Assembly (NCBI GenBank): GCA_963662525.1
Contig: OY759717.1
Coordinates: 1,364,001 to 1,428,000, forward strand
DNA: 64,000 nt
Source: CAZSDU01 sp963662525
GTDB lineage: Bacteria; Bacteroidota; Bacteroidia; Bacteroidales; FEN-979
Direction of reading: 5' to 3'
Shown: piece after piece, positions 42,992-52,130 of the stretch
Position numbering within the stretch: the stretch's first letter is position 1
Layout of the letters: the number at the start of each line of letters is the position of its first letter
Made by a program: the position numbers and the translations under genes
Notes under the pieces: model-generated
What the model saw: only the letters and a program-made list of their open reading frames with translations
What the model was told of the DNA's origin: nothing
Database searches by the model: none

Positions 42992-44899
42992 ATGATGAGA
43001 AGATTTTTGCTGATCCTTTTCATGATCATTATTTTATCTCCTGCCAGTTTCGCCTGGGTTTATCCGGAACACCGGGATATTACGCTGCTGGCTATTCAAA
43101 AACTTGATTCCTCGCATCGCGCCATGCTTGACCAGCTATGGGCGTGGGCAAGAACGGGACATGAAACCAGGCTGAATTTATCCGTGATCGATCCGGCTCA
43201 AATTGAGCATCCTCAATATCTTGACTATGCCGCCTGGCCAGCCATAGGAGGAGATCATTCCACTTCGGCAGAGAACATGCTTTTCAATATTTTACAAACG
43301 GAATGGATCATGAATGTCGCCGATATTGCCGCGCGTTTAAAAGCCGGGCTTGCAGATTCTAAAAACAGAAGTGATCGCATTAATAAGTTAAGGGATTCTG
43401 ATATCCGTTTACTCAGGGCTGACCCCGAATACGTCAGCAGGGCAGGTGCAAACAACGGGCATTTCATGCTGGCCAGGCCAGGGGTGAATACCATTGCTGA
43501 AGATTATTTCGATACCTGTTTCAAAAAAGGTTGTGTGCTTAATCCCGTTGGTACCTATAAATGGTTTCACGCCAGTGCAATTTTAAAAGCAGTAAGGTTA
43601 AGAACAGAAGTACTGACCCCTGAACAGCGTTCAACTCTTGCACTTTCAGCCCTTGCTGATGAAGCTTTTGCGTTGCATTTTCTGGAGGATGGGTTTGCAT
43701 CAGGTCATGTGGCAGGTGTATGGGGTGATGCGTCCCAGCGAAAGGGAACCCATGATTATTACAATGAAATGGGACTTGAAGTTACTACATGGAAAGGGGA
43801 AAGACTGATTTTAATGGGGGATGCCTATATGCGTCCGGAAGATGCCGAGAGAGCTGCAATTACCGTTAACTTAAGTCTGGCACAACTACTGGATGCAGCG
43901 TATCAAAAAAATGATATTTCTTTATATAACGATCGATCGTCGGTGTTTACCCCGGATACTTTTAATGTAAGCAAGGCTGCTGTAATGCCTTTTCGCAAGC
44001 TTGACACCGCGTTCATGGAGATATTCAATCCGGTATTATTCACCATGGCAGTTCCGGGACTGGCAACAGGCCTGGGGGAATTACCCCGGTTCCGTTCTGA
44101 AATCGGACCCTTTATCGGCATTGCTCCTGCTGTCAGGGTTTCAATGTTAAATGGCGGATTTGGCATTACTCAAAAAACCCCCGGATTTGTTCCCGGACTC
44201 GAATTGGGAATTCGTATCGGATTAGGCATGGAAGGAGTATTAAATGAATCCGGTGACGGACTGGTCTTTCTGGACCTTGGCTGGCGACAAGATGGCCCCT
44301 CATCAATGCAGGTCATCAATGATAAGGATATTAAAGCTTTCGGTTCCATATATTCTGCCATTCCAAGCAGGGATGCTTTTTATGCCCGTCTTCGGTTGCC
44401 TTTCTATTTAATACCAGGCGATTTACTTATTGTCGGCCCTATCCTTCTATTATTTGCTCCTGATAAACTGAATAAAATGATTGTTTCTGCCGGGAATGGG
44501 GGGCTCATTCCGTGGCAGACAGGGATGGTTACTCCCATCGGAAGATTCCAGTTCATCCTTGGAAGAGAAGTGGGTGTTTGCGTTTATGGTTCGGGGAGAG
44601 GTGCCGATTCATTCATTCTTCCCGACAATCATGCGGCAACCGACGATGAACAGGTTTTAGTCTCCATGTACTCCACCCAAATTGATTTTCCTATCCTCGA
44701 ATACAGGCCCCTACGAACATTCTCATCCAGGCAGAGTGCCAGTCTTGTTCTGCAAATCAATGCAGGCGTGGATATTCCGGGTAAAATGACCGTAAAATAT
44801 GGGGCAGACCAGGTGAAACCTTCCGTAAAACCAACCTGGTTTATCGGATTTCGTCTGGCCTTCGACTGGAGGTACTATTTTACAAAGAAGAAATCATAA
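42992..44899 (+). CDS. Zinc S1/P1-nuclease / phospholipase-C-like enzyme with barrel-like C-terminus
   Basis: A 635-residue exported protein. Signal cleavage after SPASFA would leave W22 as the mature N-terminus, with H27 as position 6; W1 and H6 are zinc ligands in P1 nuclease. Further candidates are D88/H89, and H229, D233 and H239 in HFLEDGFASGH, with the same +4 and +10 spacing as in phospholipase C and P1, then H254. An alpha-helical zinc-hydrolase fold is therefore likely over about 22-340. From about 370 the chain turns into amphipathic beta strands and ends FDWRYYFTKKKS, like an outer-membrane barrel. Substrate (phospholipid or nucleic acid) unknown. Confidence 0.75.
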   Translation: MMRRFLLILFMIIILSPASFAWVYPEHRDITLLAIQKLDSSHRAMLDQLWAWARTGHETRLNLSVIDPAQIEHPQYLDYAAWPAIGGDHSTSAENMLFNILQTEWIMNVADIAARLKAGLADSKNRSDRINKLRDSDIRLLRADPEYVSRAGANNGHFMLARPGVNTIAEDYFDTCFKKGCVLNPVGTYKWFHASAILKAVRLRTEVLTPEQRSTLALSALADEAFALHFLEDGFASGHVAGVWGDASQRKGTHDYYNEMGLEVTTWKGERLILMGDAYMRPEDAERAAITVNLSLAQLLDAAYQKNDISLYNDRSSVFTPDTFNVSKAAVMPFRKLDTAFMEIFNPVLFTMAVPGLATGLGELPRFRSEIGPFIGIAPAVRVSMLNGGFGITQKTPGFVPGLELGIRIGLGMEGVLNESGDGLVFLDLGWRQDGPSSMQVINDKDIKAFGSIYSAIPSRDAFYARLRLPFYLIPGDLLIVGPILLLFAPDKLNKMIVSAGNGGLIPWQTGMVTPIGRFQFILGREVGVCVYGSGRGADSFILPDNHAATDDEQVLVSMYSTQIDFPILEYRPLRTFSSRQSASLVLQINAGVDIPGKMTVKYGADQVKPSVKPTWFIGFRLAFDWRYYFTKKKS

Positions 44900-45811
44900 A
44901 TTGAAACTGAAACCAGTGGTTACTGAGTACATATAATAGGGAAGATAATAGGTAAGCTGATTCCTGTCGTGCTGCATATAATACCTTATATTCAGGGATA
45001 ACCATTTTAAGATTTTAAACTTCAGTAACGATTCTATCGTAATACAGGGATAAGGTATTTGATAATCCGCTGAGATATCATATAAGGGTGTTCCCTTAAA
45101 TATTGACGTGAATGGCTGCTGGAAAGAAATATAAATATTCCAGTCTATCAGTTTTCCGATTGCACTGACCATACTCAGGTACAAAGCGTATCTCGAGCCA
45201 TAACGATTCATGAAACCACTGCTGTCGGGGTCCAGTTCTTTGATGGCCTGATAAATTTTTTTCATGTCGGCTGCGCTCCACCAGTCAACATAATCAGGAG
45301 GCAGTAAATCATATCGATCGAACTGGTACAACAACCCTATGCCGGCTGAAAGATGCAAATGCTCTCTGGAGAGGATGGCCGGGACAGCATAAGCGCCTGC
45401 CTGTAATCGGGTATAAATTCCCCTGTTTTCGTCAAATTGAAGCATGGCGAAGGGCTCGGCATGAATTCGCCTTGTTTTACATACCGAACTGTCAAAGTGA
45501 TGACGCCAGAGATCGGCCTGAACTATAACATACCCGTTATTACTTGTCGAGCGTTGCATCATCCCCCGGTAATTAACTACCGCAGACATCCCGAAAGTAT
45601 TATGCTTATCTGCATAAAGGCCGGACCCGCTCAGGGAAAGATATAGGTATTGCATGGCATCCTTGCTGAAATCAAACCCCAGGTACAGGCTTCCGGCAAA
45701 CTGATGTTCTTTCAGAGAGTCCATGCCTGTAAGGCTCATCGGGTTGACCTGAGATAAGCCGGTTAAAGGGAGGAGAAGAAGCAGAAGTATGGATTGACGA
45801 AAGAAATTCAT
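44894..45811 (-). CDS. Outer-membrane beta-barrel-like protein
   Basis: A 305-residue exported protein with signal peptide LLLLPLTGLSQ. Amphipathic strands rich in Tyr and Trp run throughout (AGSLYLGFDFSKD, GYVIVQADLWRHHF, WNIYISFQQPF), and the C-terminus YSVTTGFSFNL is a typical barrel end. It resembles DUF481-type or general outer-membrane proteins but I cannot name the family. It converges with the S1/P1-PLC-like gene with a 6-bp overlap and is divergent from the fucosidase gene 41 bp away. Confidence 0.65.
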   Translation of the reverse strand: MNFFRQSILLLLLLPLTGLSQVNPMSLTGMDSLKEHQFAGSLYLGFDFSKDAMQYLYLSLSGSGLYADKHNTFGMSAVVNYRGMMQRSTSNNGYVIVQADLWRHHFDSSVCKTRRIHAEPFAMLQFDENRGIYTRLQAGAYAVPAILSREHLHLSAGIGLLYQFDRYDLLPPDYVDWWSAADMKKIYQAIKELDPDSSGFMNRYGSRYALYLSMVSAIGKLIDWNIYISFQQPFTSIFKGTPLYDISADYQIPYPCITIESLLKFKILKWLSLNIRYYMQHDRNQLTYYLPYYMYSVTTGFSFNL

Positions 45812-45852
45812 TTAATAATGATTAATTTCGACCTGTATTTTAAGCATCAAAT

Positions 45853-47181
45853 ATGAGAAAAATATTCTTTATCCTCCTGATGATATATTCAGTCATTTAT
45901 TCCGTTCATGGACAAACCACCGAGCGAGCGGTAAATATACCGAAAATGCAGTGGTTCTCCGATGCCAAGCTGGGAATATTCATACACTGGGGGATATATT
46001 CCACGGGTAAAACCTCAGAATCCTGGGAATTTCACAACAGGCATATCAACTATGAAGCCTATATGGCGCAGAAAGAAAAGTTCACCGCCCTCAATTATCA
46101 CCCTGAAGATTGGGTTAAACTAATTAAAAACACCGGAGCAAGGTATGTGGTGATCACATCCAAACATCATGATGGGGTTGCGCTCTGGAATACGCAGATG
46201 AATGATCTAAGCACGGCAATGGAAACTCCGTCCGGGAGGGATGTCCTAAGCCCGTTTATCAAGGAGTTACGGAATGCGGGATTGAAAACCGGCCTTTATT
46301 TTTCGCTGATCGACTGGAGTTATCCTGATTATCCGGGTTTTCTGAAAGATTCAAGCCGGTACAGGATACAGGATGATCCGAAACGCTGGTCATCCTTTAT
46401 ATATTTTTGCCATGGCCAGATCGGTGAATTGCTCAAACAGTATAATCCTGACCTGTTTTGGTTTGATGGCGACTGGGAGCATAGTGCGGAGGAATGGCAG
46501 GCTGCCGGAATCAGGGAGATGATCCTTGCTTCCAACCCGAATACGATCATCAATGGGCGATTACAGGGTTACGGGGATTATGACACCCCGGAGCAAAATT
46601 TTCCTGTCACCCGCCCCAACCTGTCCAATTGGGAGCTTTGCATGACGACCAACGATTCATGGGGATATTACGATCGCGATACGAATTATAAGACACCTTA
46701 TGAGATCATCACCATTTTTGCCGATGTTATCAGTATGGGTGGAAATCTGCTGCTGGATATTGGTCCGAAGGCAGATGGAAGTATCCCGAAGGAGCAGGTT
46801 CACATCCTGACAGAGCTGGGAAGTTGGACCAGGAAGCATAGCGAAGCCATCTTCGGAACAATTCCGGGATTGCCACAGGGGCATTGCTATGGTCCCACCA
46901 CATTATCCAAAGATTCCACGAATCTCTACCTTTTTATCCCCGGAAAACAAAGCGGTGAAGTGGTCATCAAGGGGCTGATTCCGAAGATCAGGAAGATCAG
47001 TATACTCGGGACAGGGGAGGAATTGAATTTTAAAATCGTGGGAAAAATATCCTGGAGCCCGGTACCCGGGCTTGTTTACATCAAAGTCCCGGAGTCATCA
47101 CAGGATAAATATATGACTGTATTAAAAGTTGAACTGGAAAAGCCATTATGGCTTTACCAGGGAAAAGGTGGGCTGAACTAA
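45853..47181 (+). CDS. GH29 alpha-L-fucosidase
   Basis: A 442-residue exported glycosidase that removes alpha-L-fucose from glycans. Signal peptide ends VHGQ. GH29 landmarks: MQWFSDAKLGIFIHWGIYS, YVVITSKHHDGVALW, GLYFSLIDWSYPDYPG, and DLFWFDGDWEH, where D205 is the predicted nucleophile. A C-terminal beta domain follows from about 340. The export signal and nearby GH53 galactanase point to plant or algal polysaccharide use, though no SusC/SusD pair is present in the window. It ends with a 4-bp overlap with the convergent M28 peptidase gene. Confidence 0.93.
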   Translation: MRKIFFILLMIYSVIYSVHGQTTERAVNIPKMQWFSDAKLGIFIHWGIYSTGKTSESWEFHNRHINYEAYMAQKEKFTALNYHPEDWVKLIKNTGARYVVITSKHHDGVALWNTQMNDLSTAMETPSGRDVLSPFIKELRNAGLKTGLYFSLIDWSYPDYPGFLKDSSRYRIQDDPKRWSSFIYFCHGQIGELLKQYNPDLFWFDGDWEHSAEEWQAAGIREMILASNPNTIINGRLQGYGDYDTPEQNFPVTRPNLSNWELCMTTNDSWGYYDRDTNYKTPYEIITIFADVISMGGNLLLDIGPKADGSIPKEQVHILTELGSWTRKHSEAIFGTIPGLPQGHCYGPTTLSKDSTNLYLFIPGKQSGEVVIKGLIPKIRKISILGTGEELNFKIVGKISWSPVPGLVYIKVPESSQDKYMTVLKVELEKPLWLYQGKGGLN

Positions 47182-50117
47182 ATGTCCTTCAGACAGGCAG
47201 TACGTGCAGCCGTTTCAATGGCGATGGCAGAGACAGCCGAGCCATAATCAAGATCTATATTGGCCATGGTATCCCTGGTGTCGTGATATCCTGAACGGGA
47301 GATGTCGTAATTCTCCATGAAAAGAACCACCGGAATGCCACAATCGGAAAACATCAGGGCATCGGTATTATAAAGGGTACTGAAGGGGTTTTCGGGTAGC
47401 CTGACTTCCCCTTTTAGTTTCGGATAAAGGGCGATTCCCGGAATTTCATATGAGTCCCCGCATCTTTTTCCGCGTATTTTACCTTTCCGGTCATCAAGCT
47501 GGTTCCAGGTTTCTGTGGATGTATTCCAGATCATATTTGCCCGGTGTGCCTGGTAGGCAAGTTTAAGGGATTCAGTACTGCGACCGGGAGATATCTGGAA
47601 AACATCCGGTTCTTTTTCCCGATTATGGGCGATCATATCCATAACAAAAACACCTTTGATTTTCACGTCTGAAAGATCGATCGTTTTATTTTCTTCAAGG
47701 TGGAGAATAAGTTTCTTCTCCATCATGGCTTTACAGAAATGGCGGGCGCCCAGGCAATCGGATGGGAATTCCTCCCCCGTGAGGTGCAATAACCAGATGT
47801 CACGTTCCAGTTTTCCCTCTTTTGCCATGGACAGATAGACGGGCGCTGCCTGCAGCAGTGTGGCGGTGGCAGAATCATTGTCATCAGCCCCTGCAGCCGA
47901 GATCCGGGCTCCGCTTCCACCTATTGCAGGATCATATACATCCGCCATATAGGCAGTGTCGTAATGATCAGCGAGGATGACCACTTCCTTCCTGTTTTTT
48001 CCAGGGATGATCACCAGGAGATCACGTTCATGAGTAAGTTTGTCCTGATTTGCCTTCCAGCCTCCAAAATGGATAAAATCGAAATCCGTTTCCCATTTGA
48101 AAGGCAGCTCGCCGGCAAAGGCAGAATCCTCCATTCCCGCTGCTTTGATAGCTGAGCGGTGACGTTGCAGAAGATAATCTCCCATTGGCTCAAGATCGCG
48201 GGAAGTATGTGTTGCAGCTTTCAGTGTAGCCGGATCAGTCACCACATCTGCATTATCTTTGTTGATGAATTTTCCATGCGACAAGAACAGGATATCATTC
48301 CAGTAGGCAGTTTCATAGCACCGGTTTGCCGTTTGAGCATAGGTCAGAGATGACTCATTCTGCTGTGGAACCAGATCATGCTCAACGACAGATTCCATTT
48401 TTTTCGAAATGAGGTTAAAGGCCTCTGAGGAATGTGCATGAGCATGGATCATCTGCATCCAGTCATCAAATGAATGATGATTGGAATCTATCAGGAGATG
48501 GGCTGCAAATGATCTATCCAGCGGTTTCTTGCCCATGCGCTGCCAGGTGTCAAATAAAAAAGTCAGGTTATAAGACGTCTGGGTGATAAAATGTCCCTGA
48601 TTATGGCTGAATTCATGCAAGGCTGCAAGGTATTCCTTCCTTTGCATGATGCGGGGCCAGAGCTCAAGCGGGGCAGCAATTTCATTAACGGGAACAGGGT
48701 ATGCTGTAAGGTATCCACCCAGCTGATCGGTTATGAATTCGGGTTTGGTTGAATTTTTTTCAATAAATCCAATCAATGGTCTGTGCCAGAAAACTTCATG
48801 TAAACCGGCCTGCATAGGGGGAAACAGAAAGCGGTAGCGGAATGAACCCCCTTTGACAACTGTAAGTGCAGCTTTGTTAATTTCTTTCTTCCCTGAATCC
48901 GGCCCATTCAGTATCAGTTCCAGCTGCTCATTCCACAGCTGGCAATTCCTTGCCATGGGCTTGTTATATAAACCCATGTATTCAAGGTCGGTGCTGAAAA
49001 GCGTTTTAGCAACAGGGTGGATGATCTGGCTTTTTGCGATAGCATCTTCATATCGATGGACACGGTCCCATCGGGAAGTCCGCTGGTAATCATTCAGCAG
49101 CAGGTTTCCCGCAACCCGTGAAGCTTCGCCGGTAAGAGAATTTTCATACATCCAGGCTGATTGCGGGATCCTGATGCCAGTATTTCCTTCATGCCGTCGT
49201 ATGAGCCTAAGCACCGGAAGTTGCATCGCCATAGGCAGCTGTTCTTTCATCTTTATGTAAGCTGAAGATCCATAAGGAATCATGCTTACGGGACACGGAA
49301 GCAGGTGAAGGTTCCCTTCAAGGTAACGTTTTTTTACTTCCGGTTGCAGCCTAGTGAATGGGTGGAAAGTCAGCAGAAACCTGATTTCCCTGAAGTCGCT
49401 TTCATCATTCATCAGGAAATCATGTGTCCAGGAGGGCAATAGTTCCATTGACCAGTATGGAAATTCATCATTTATTCCTGAAGGAAGGATTCTGAAACCG
49501 GATCTGAATAGGCTTTCTTTGTCATTGCATTTTTCTCCATAAGCCTTTTCAAGGATGGAAGTGATCAGGTCAATTCCTTTCTTTTCAGGTAACTCTTTGC
49601 CTGTCTCAGAAAAAAAAGATTTCCAGAAAGCCTTTTCGGGTCCCTGTTCACTGCTTCCGAAGAGTGTCCAGCGTACTCTGCCCAAGTCATCCTGGGTTTT
49701 CGACAGGGCTAAAGGAAAAAGGATCACAAATTGTTCATGATGTGAAATGCCTCTTGATTCAAGCAATTCAGCAGGAAAATAAGGATTTCCGGTGAGATTT
49801 CTCTCGAGATGACCACCAAGCAGATGATTATCACTTTTACGATAAAAACCGGTGAGATGGCTCATCAGCTGTTGTCCGATGTTCAGCAGTCCGGGTCTGA
49901 GTTGGTATTCTTCTTCCAGTTCCGGAATGATCCAGCCATAAGGATCCTCAGGATCAAGAACCAGTGGGTTATATTCCCCGGATTGCGGATTAATAGCCAC
50001 ACGGGGCGGAGGTACGAATTCGGAATAGGCAGCAAGGAGAAAATCACGGGATCGGCCATACCAGGGAAACCCTTCCCGGAATTGTTCCCATCCTGGTTTT
50101 AATGGTTTATTGTTCAT
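47178..50117 (-). CDS. Large M28-family peptidase without signal peptide
   Basis: A 979-residue protein whose C-terminal third is an M28 aminopeptidase-like domain: LADHYDTAYM (about 716), GADDNDSATA (about 744), TGEEFPSD (about 781) and SGYHDTRDTM (about 945) supply the co-catalytic zinc ligands and the catalytic Glu. The first ~650 residues are unfamiliar; they contain the word HEFSHNQGHF, which might add a metal site. No signal peptide or lipobox is visible at MNNKPLKPGWEQFREG, unusual for M28 enzymes, most of which are exported. A second possibility is an exopeptidase acting in the cytoplasm on imported peptides. Confidence 0.82.
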   Translation of the reverse strand: MNNKPLKPGWEQFREGFPWYGRSRDFLLAAYSEFVPPPRVAINPQSGEYNPLVLDPEDPYGWIIPELEEEYQLRPGLLNIGQQLMSHLTGFYRKSDNHLLGGHLERNLTGNPYFPAELLESRGISHHEQFVILFPLALSKTQDDLGRVRWTLFGSSEQGPEKAFWKSFFSETGKELPEKKGIDLITSILEKAYGEKCNDKESLFRSGFRILPSGINDEFPYWSMELLPSWTHDFLMNDESDFREIRFLLTFHPFTRLQPEVKKRYLEGNLHLLPCPVSMIPYGSSAYIKMKEQLPMAMQLPVLRLIRRHEGNTGIRIPQSAWMYENSLTGEASRVAGNLLLNDYQRTSRWDRVHRYEDAIAKSQIIHPVAKTLFSTDLEYMGLYNKPMARNCQLWNEQLELILNGPDSGKKEINKAALTVVKGGSFRYRFLFPPMQAGLHEVFWHRPLIGFIEKNSTKPEFITDQLGGYLTAYPVPVNEIAAPLELWPRIMQRKEYLAALHEFSHNQGHFITQTSYNLTFLFDTWQRMGKKPLDRSFAAHLLIDSNHHSFDDWMQMIHAHAHSSEAFNLISKKMESVVEHDLVPQQNESSLTYAQTANRCYETAYWNDILFLSHGKFINKDNADVVTDPATLKAATHTSRDLEPMGDYLLQRHRSAIKAAGMEDSAFAGELPFKWETDFDFIHFGGWKANQDKLTHERDLLVIIPGKNRKEVVILADHYDTAYMADVYDPAIGGSGARISAAGADDNDSATATLLQAAPVYLSMAKEGKLERDIWLLHLTGEEFPSDCLGARHFCKAMMEKKLILHLEENKTIDLSDVKIKGVFVMDMIAHNREKEPDVFQISPGRSTESLKLAYQAHRANMIWNTSTETWNQLDDRKGKIRGKRCGDSYEIPGIALYPKLKGEVRLPENPFSTLYNTDALMFSDCGIPVVLFMENYDISRSGYHDTRDTMANIDLDYGSAVSAIAIETAARTACLKDI

Positions 50118-50220
50118 AAGTAAAATTCACTTGAAAAATAATAATGATCTGGTAAAGTTAAATAAAAAGAAAATCAATCGAATTAATGCCTGAAGGGTTT
50201 TCAGACAAAGGAAAATTTCC

Positions 50221-50228
50221 TAACTTTG
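50221..50228 (+). promoter_or_regulatory. Forward -7 box upstream of the 11-bp repeat
   Basis: TAACTTTG matches TAnnTTTG. It is 30 bp before a short ORF (ATG 50258) and about 320 bp before the DUF2007 gene, so any transcript reading into DUF2007 would carry a long leader that includes the repeat. Confidence 0.45.
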
Positions 50229-50311
50229 GTATTGAATATTCAGGAATAAAGAGAAACATGAAACGAATGACAGCTCCATCAGGAATGCAGTTTATACTGG
50301 GAGAAAGTATT

Positions 50312-50377
50312 GATCTTCCTCTGATCTTTCTCTGATCTTTCTCTGACCTTCCTCTGACCTTCCTTTTACTTTCCCGT
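50312..50377. repeat. 11-bp pyrimidine-rich tandem repeat, about six units
   Basis: Units GATCTTCCTCT, GATCTTTCTCT (twice), GACCTTCCTCT, GACCTTCCTTT and TACTTTCCCGT start at 50312, 50323, 50334, 50345, 50356 and 50367. The last is degraded. Apart from the GA at each unit start the plus strand is all pyrimidine. TGA occurs once per unit, and since 11 is not a multiple of 3, all forward frames are closed. Confidence 0.85.
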
Positions 50378-50548
50378 AACCATCTGCCAATTACTACTCA
50401 GGTAGTATTCAGACTATGTTCCATTGGCGTATACTAAAATTAGGGAATATTCCATACCTTTACCAGTTGCAAGCCAGGGATAGTGGCTGATCTACTGATG
50501 ACACCCCTGCCCTTATTTTCAGGTTGGCCATGCGACAGATCTTTTGTT

Positions 50549-50794
50549 ATGAAAACAAATAATGAAGTTGAACCTATTGAAATTTTTTCCGGAACGATCT
50601 GGGAAGCCGAACTGCTTAAAAGTCTCCTGGAGAATGAGGAAATTGAAGCATTTCTCAAAGATGAAATTACCGGAACATTAGCCCCGTGGTACACTGCGGC
50701 TGGAGGCATGGGTTCAGTTAAAGTGATCGTCTCAACTCTGGATTTTGATAAAGCAAAAACAATTGTTGAAGAATTCGAAAAAAACAGACTATGA
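50549..50794 (+). CDS. DUF2007 (putative signal-transducing) protein
   Basis: An 81-residue cytoplasmic protein. The pattern EIFSGTIWEAELLKSLLENEEIEAFLKDE (broken into IFSGTIWEAELLKSLL and EIEAFLKD) and the C-terminal VSTLDFDKAKTIVEEF match DUF2007, a small ferredoxin-like domain related to the PII-type fold with no settled function. The start at 50549 (MKTNNEVEP) was preferred to an upstream ATG at 50483 because of family length. Its stop overlaps the start of the galactanase gene (ATGA), indicating translational coupling, which is an unexpected pairing. Confidence 0.8.
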   Translation: MKTNNEVEPIEIFSGTIWEAELLKSLLENEEIEAFLKDEITGTLAPWYTAAGGMGSVKVIVSTLDFDKAKTIVEEFEKNRL

Positions 50795-52095
50795 AAAATT
50801 TTATATCAATCCTTTTCCGGGGTAAGATGTATTTTCTTTTCATTCCGTTGCTTTCTCTTTTTCACCCTGAAACAGCCCTGGCACAGTTTGTCAAAGGTGC
50901 TGATATCGGATGGCTGCAGCAGATGGAGGCTACCGGGTACAAATTTTTCGATAGTTCAGGCGTTCAGCGGGAATGCCTGGACATATTGAAAAGCAAAGGG
51001 ATCAATACCGTCCGGCTCAGGGTGTTTGTCAATCCATCGAACGATAGGGTCAACGGGCATTGCAGTAAAAAGGAAGTAACCGCCATGGCATTGCGGGCAA
51101 ATAACAAGGGGATGAAAATCATGATTGATTTTCATTACAGCGACTCCTGGGCTGATCCGGGAAAACAGAATAAACCTGCAGCCTGGGCCGGTCATTCTTT
51201 CAGCCAGTTGCTGAATGACCTGTATAATCATACATTTGATGTTTTAGACACCTTGAAATCCATTGGGGTTAAGCCGGAATGGGTTCAGGTGGGAAATGAG
51301 ATCACCTGGGGCATGCTTTGGCCCGATGGAAGCACAACCAACTGGCCACAGCTGGGGCAGTTACTGAATAAGGGATACGATGCGGTAAAAGCAGTTGACA
51401 GCTCCATCAAAGTTATCGTTCATATCGACCAGGGAAATAACAATAGCCGCTTCAGGACATTTTTTGATAATGCCAGGAATCAGGGTGTTCGATACGATAT
51501 TATCGGCGCTTCGTATTATCCTTACTGGCTCGGGACCGATTACACTATTACCATCAACAGCCTTGGCGTGAACCTGAACGATATGGTATTAAGATACGGA
51601 AAGGAAGTGATGGTGGTTGAAGTGGGGGGTGATTATACCCTGGTTCAGAACACTTATGATATGCTGGTTGCCGTAATTGATAAAGTCATTGCCGTACCGG
51701 ACAACAAAGGCCTTGGCGTCATTTATTGGGAGCCGGAAGGAGAAAAGTCATGGAGTGGTTACCAGCTTAGTTGCTGGGGTTCCGACAGAAAACCAACCGC
51801 TGCCCTGAACGCATTTTTAAAATATCCGCACCTGGGCATCAATACTATACAGGGAGACAAAGGCATATTGATCTATCCCAATCCATACATAGACGGTTTG
51901 CTGAATATCGAATTGAGCGGTCTGACCGGGACTTCAGTCCTGAAGATCATCGATATGAAAGGGAAACTGGTAAAAGAGCTGACCCTGAATGATCAACCCA
52001 GGGCAGCATTGGATGTTCAACTCAACCAGGGCATGTACATCGTCAATGTTTTCAACCAGGGTCATACTATTTCTCAGAAAATGCTGGTTAACTAA
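50791..52095 (+). CDS. GH53 endo-beta-1,4-galactanase with T9SS sorting domain
   Basis: A 434-residue secreted enzyme that cuts beta-1,4-galactan, the side chain of type I arabinogalactan in pectin. Signal peptide ends ETALAQ. GH53 landmarks: FVKGADIGWLQQME, MIDFHYSDSWADPG, WVQVGNEITWGMLWP with acid/base E170, and VMVVEVGG with nucleophile E277. The last ~80 residues (GILIYPNPYIDGLLNIE to QKMLVN) are a type A T9SS C-terminal domain, so the enzyme crosses the outer membrane by the type IX system and is probably surface-bound or released. Overlaps the DUF2007 gene by 4 bp. Confidence 0.94.
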   Translation: MKNFISILFRGKMYFLFIPLLSLFHPETALAQFVKGADIGWLQQMEATGYKFFDSSGVQRECLDILKSKGINTVRLRVFVNPSNDRVNGHCSKKEVTAMALRANNKGMKIMIDFHYSDSWADPGKQNKPAAWAGHSFSQLLNDLYNHTFDVLDTLKSIGVKPEWVQVGNEITWGMLWPDGSTTNWPQLGQLLNKGYDAVKAVDSSIKVIVHIDQGNNNSRFRTFFDNARNQGVRYDIIGASYYPYWLGTDYTITINSLGVNLNDMVLRYGKEVMVVEVGGDYTLVQNTYDMLVAVIDKVIAVPDNKGLGVIYWEPEGEKSWSGYQLSCWGSDRKPTAALNAFLKYPHLGINTIQGDKGILIYPNPYIDGLLNIELSGLTGTSVLKIIDMKGKLVKELTLNDQPRAALDVQLNQGMYIVNVFNQGHTISQKMLVN

Positions 52096-52130
52096 AAATC
52101 CTGTAAATTTAGCTCTATAAATAAACTGAT

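Larger units (their letters stand above)
50118..50548. other. Regulatory gap holding a promoter, a 25-codon ORF and an 11-bp repeat
   Basis: This 431-bp gap lies between the divergent M28 and DUF2007 genes. It contains a forward -7 box (50221-50228), an ATG at 50258 opening 25 codons (MKRMTAPSGMQFILGESI...) closed by a TGA at 50333-50335 within an 11-bp tandem repeat, and the repeat itself. A weak box TACCTTTA at 50455-50462 could drive DUF2007 directly. For the M28 gene a TAACTTTA-like box (50161-50154, minus) is the best candidate. Confidence 0.45.

Noticed and set aside
50258..50548. Phase-variable coding repeat fusing the mini-ORF to DUF2007
   Set aside because: The mini-ORF and DUF2007 share a frame, but each 11-bp unit contains TGA, so with three or more units every forward frame is closed whatever the copy number.
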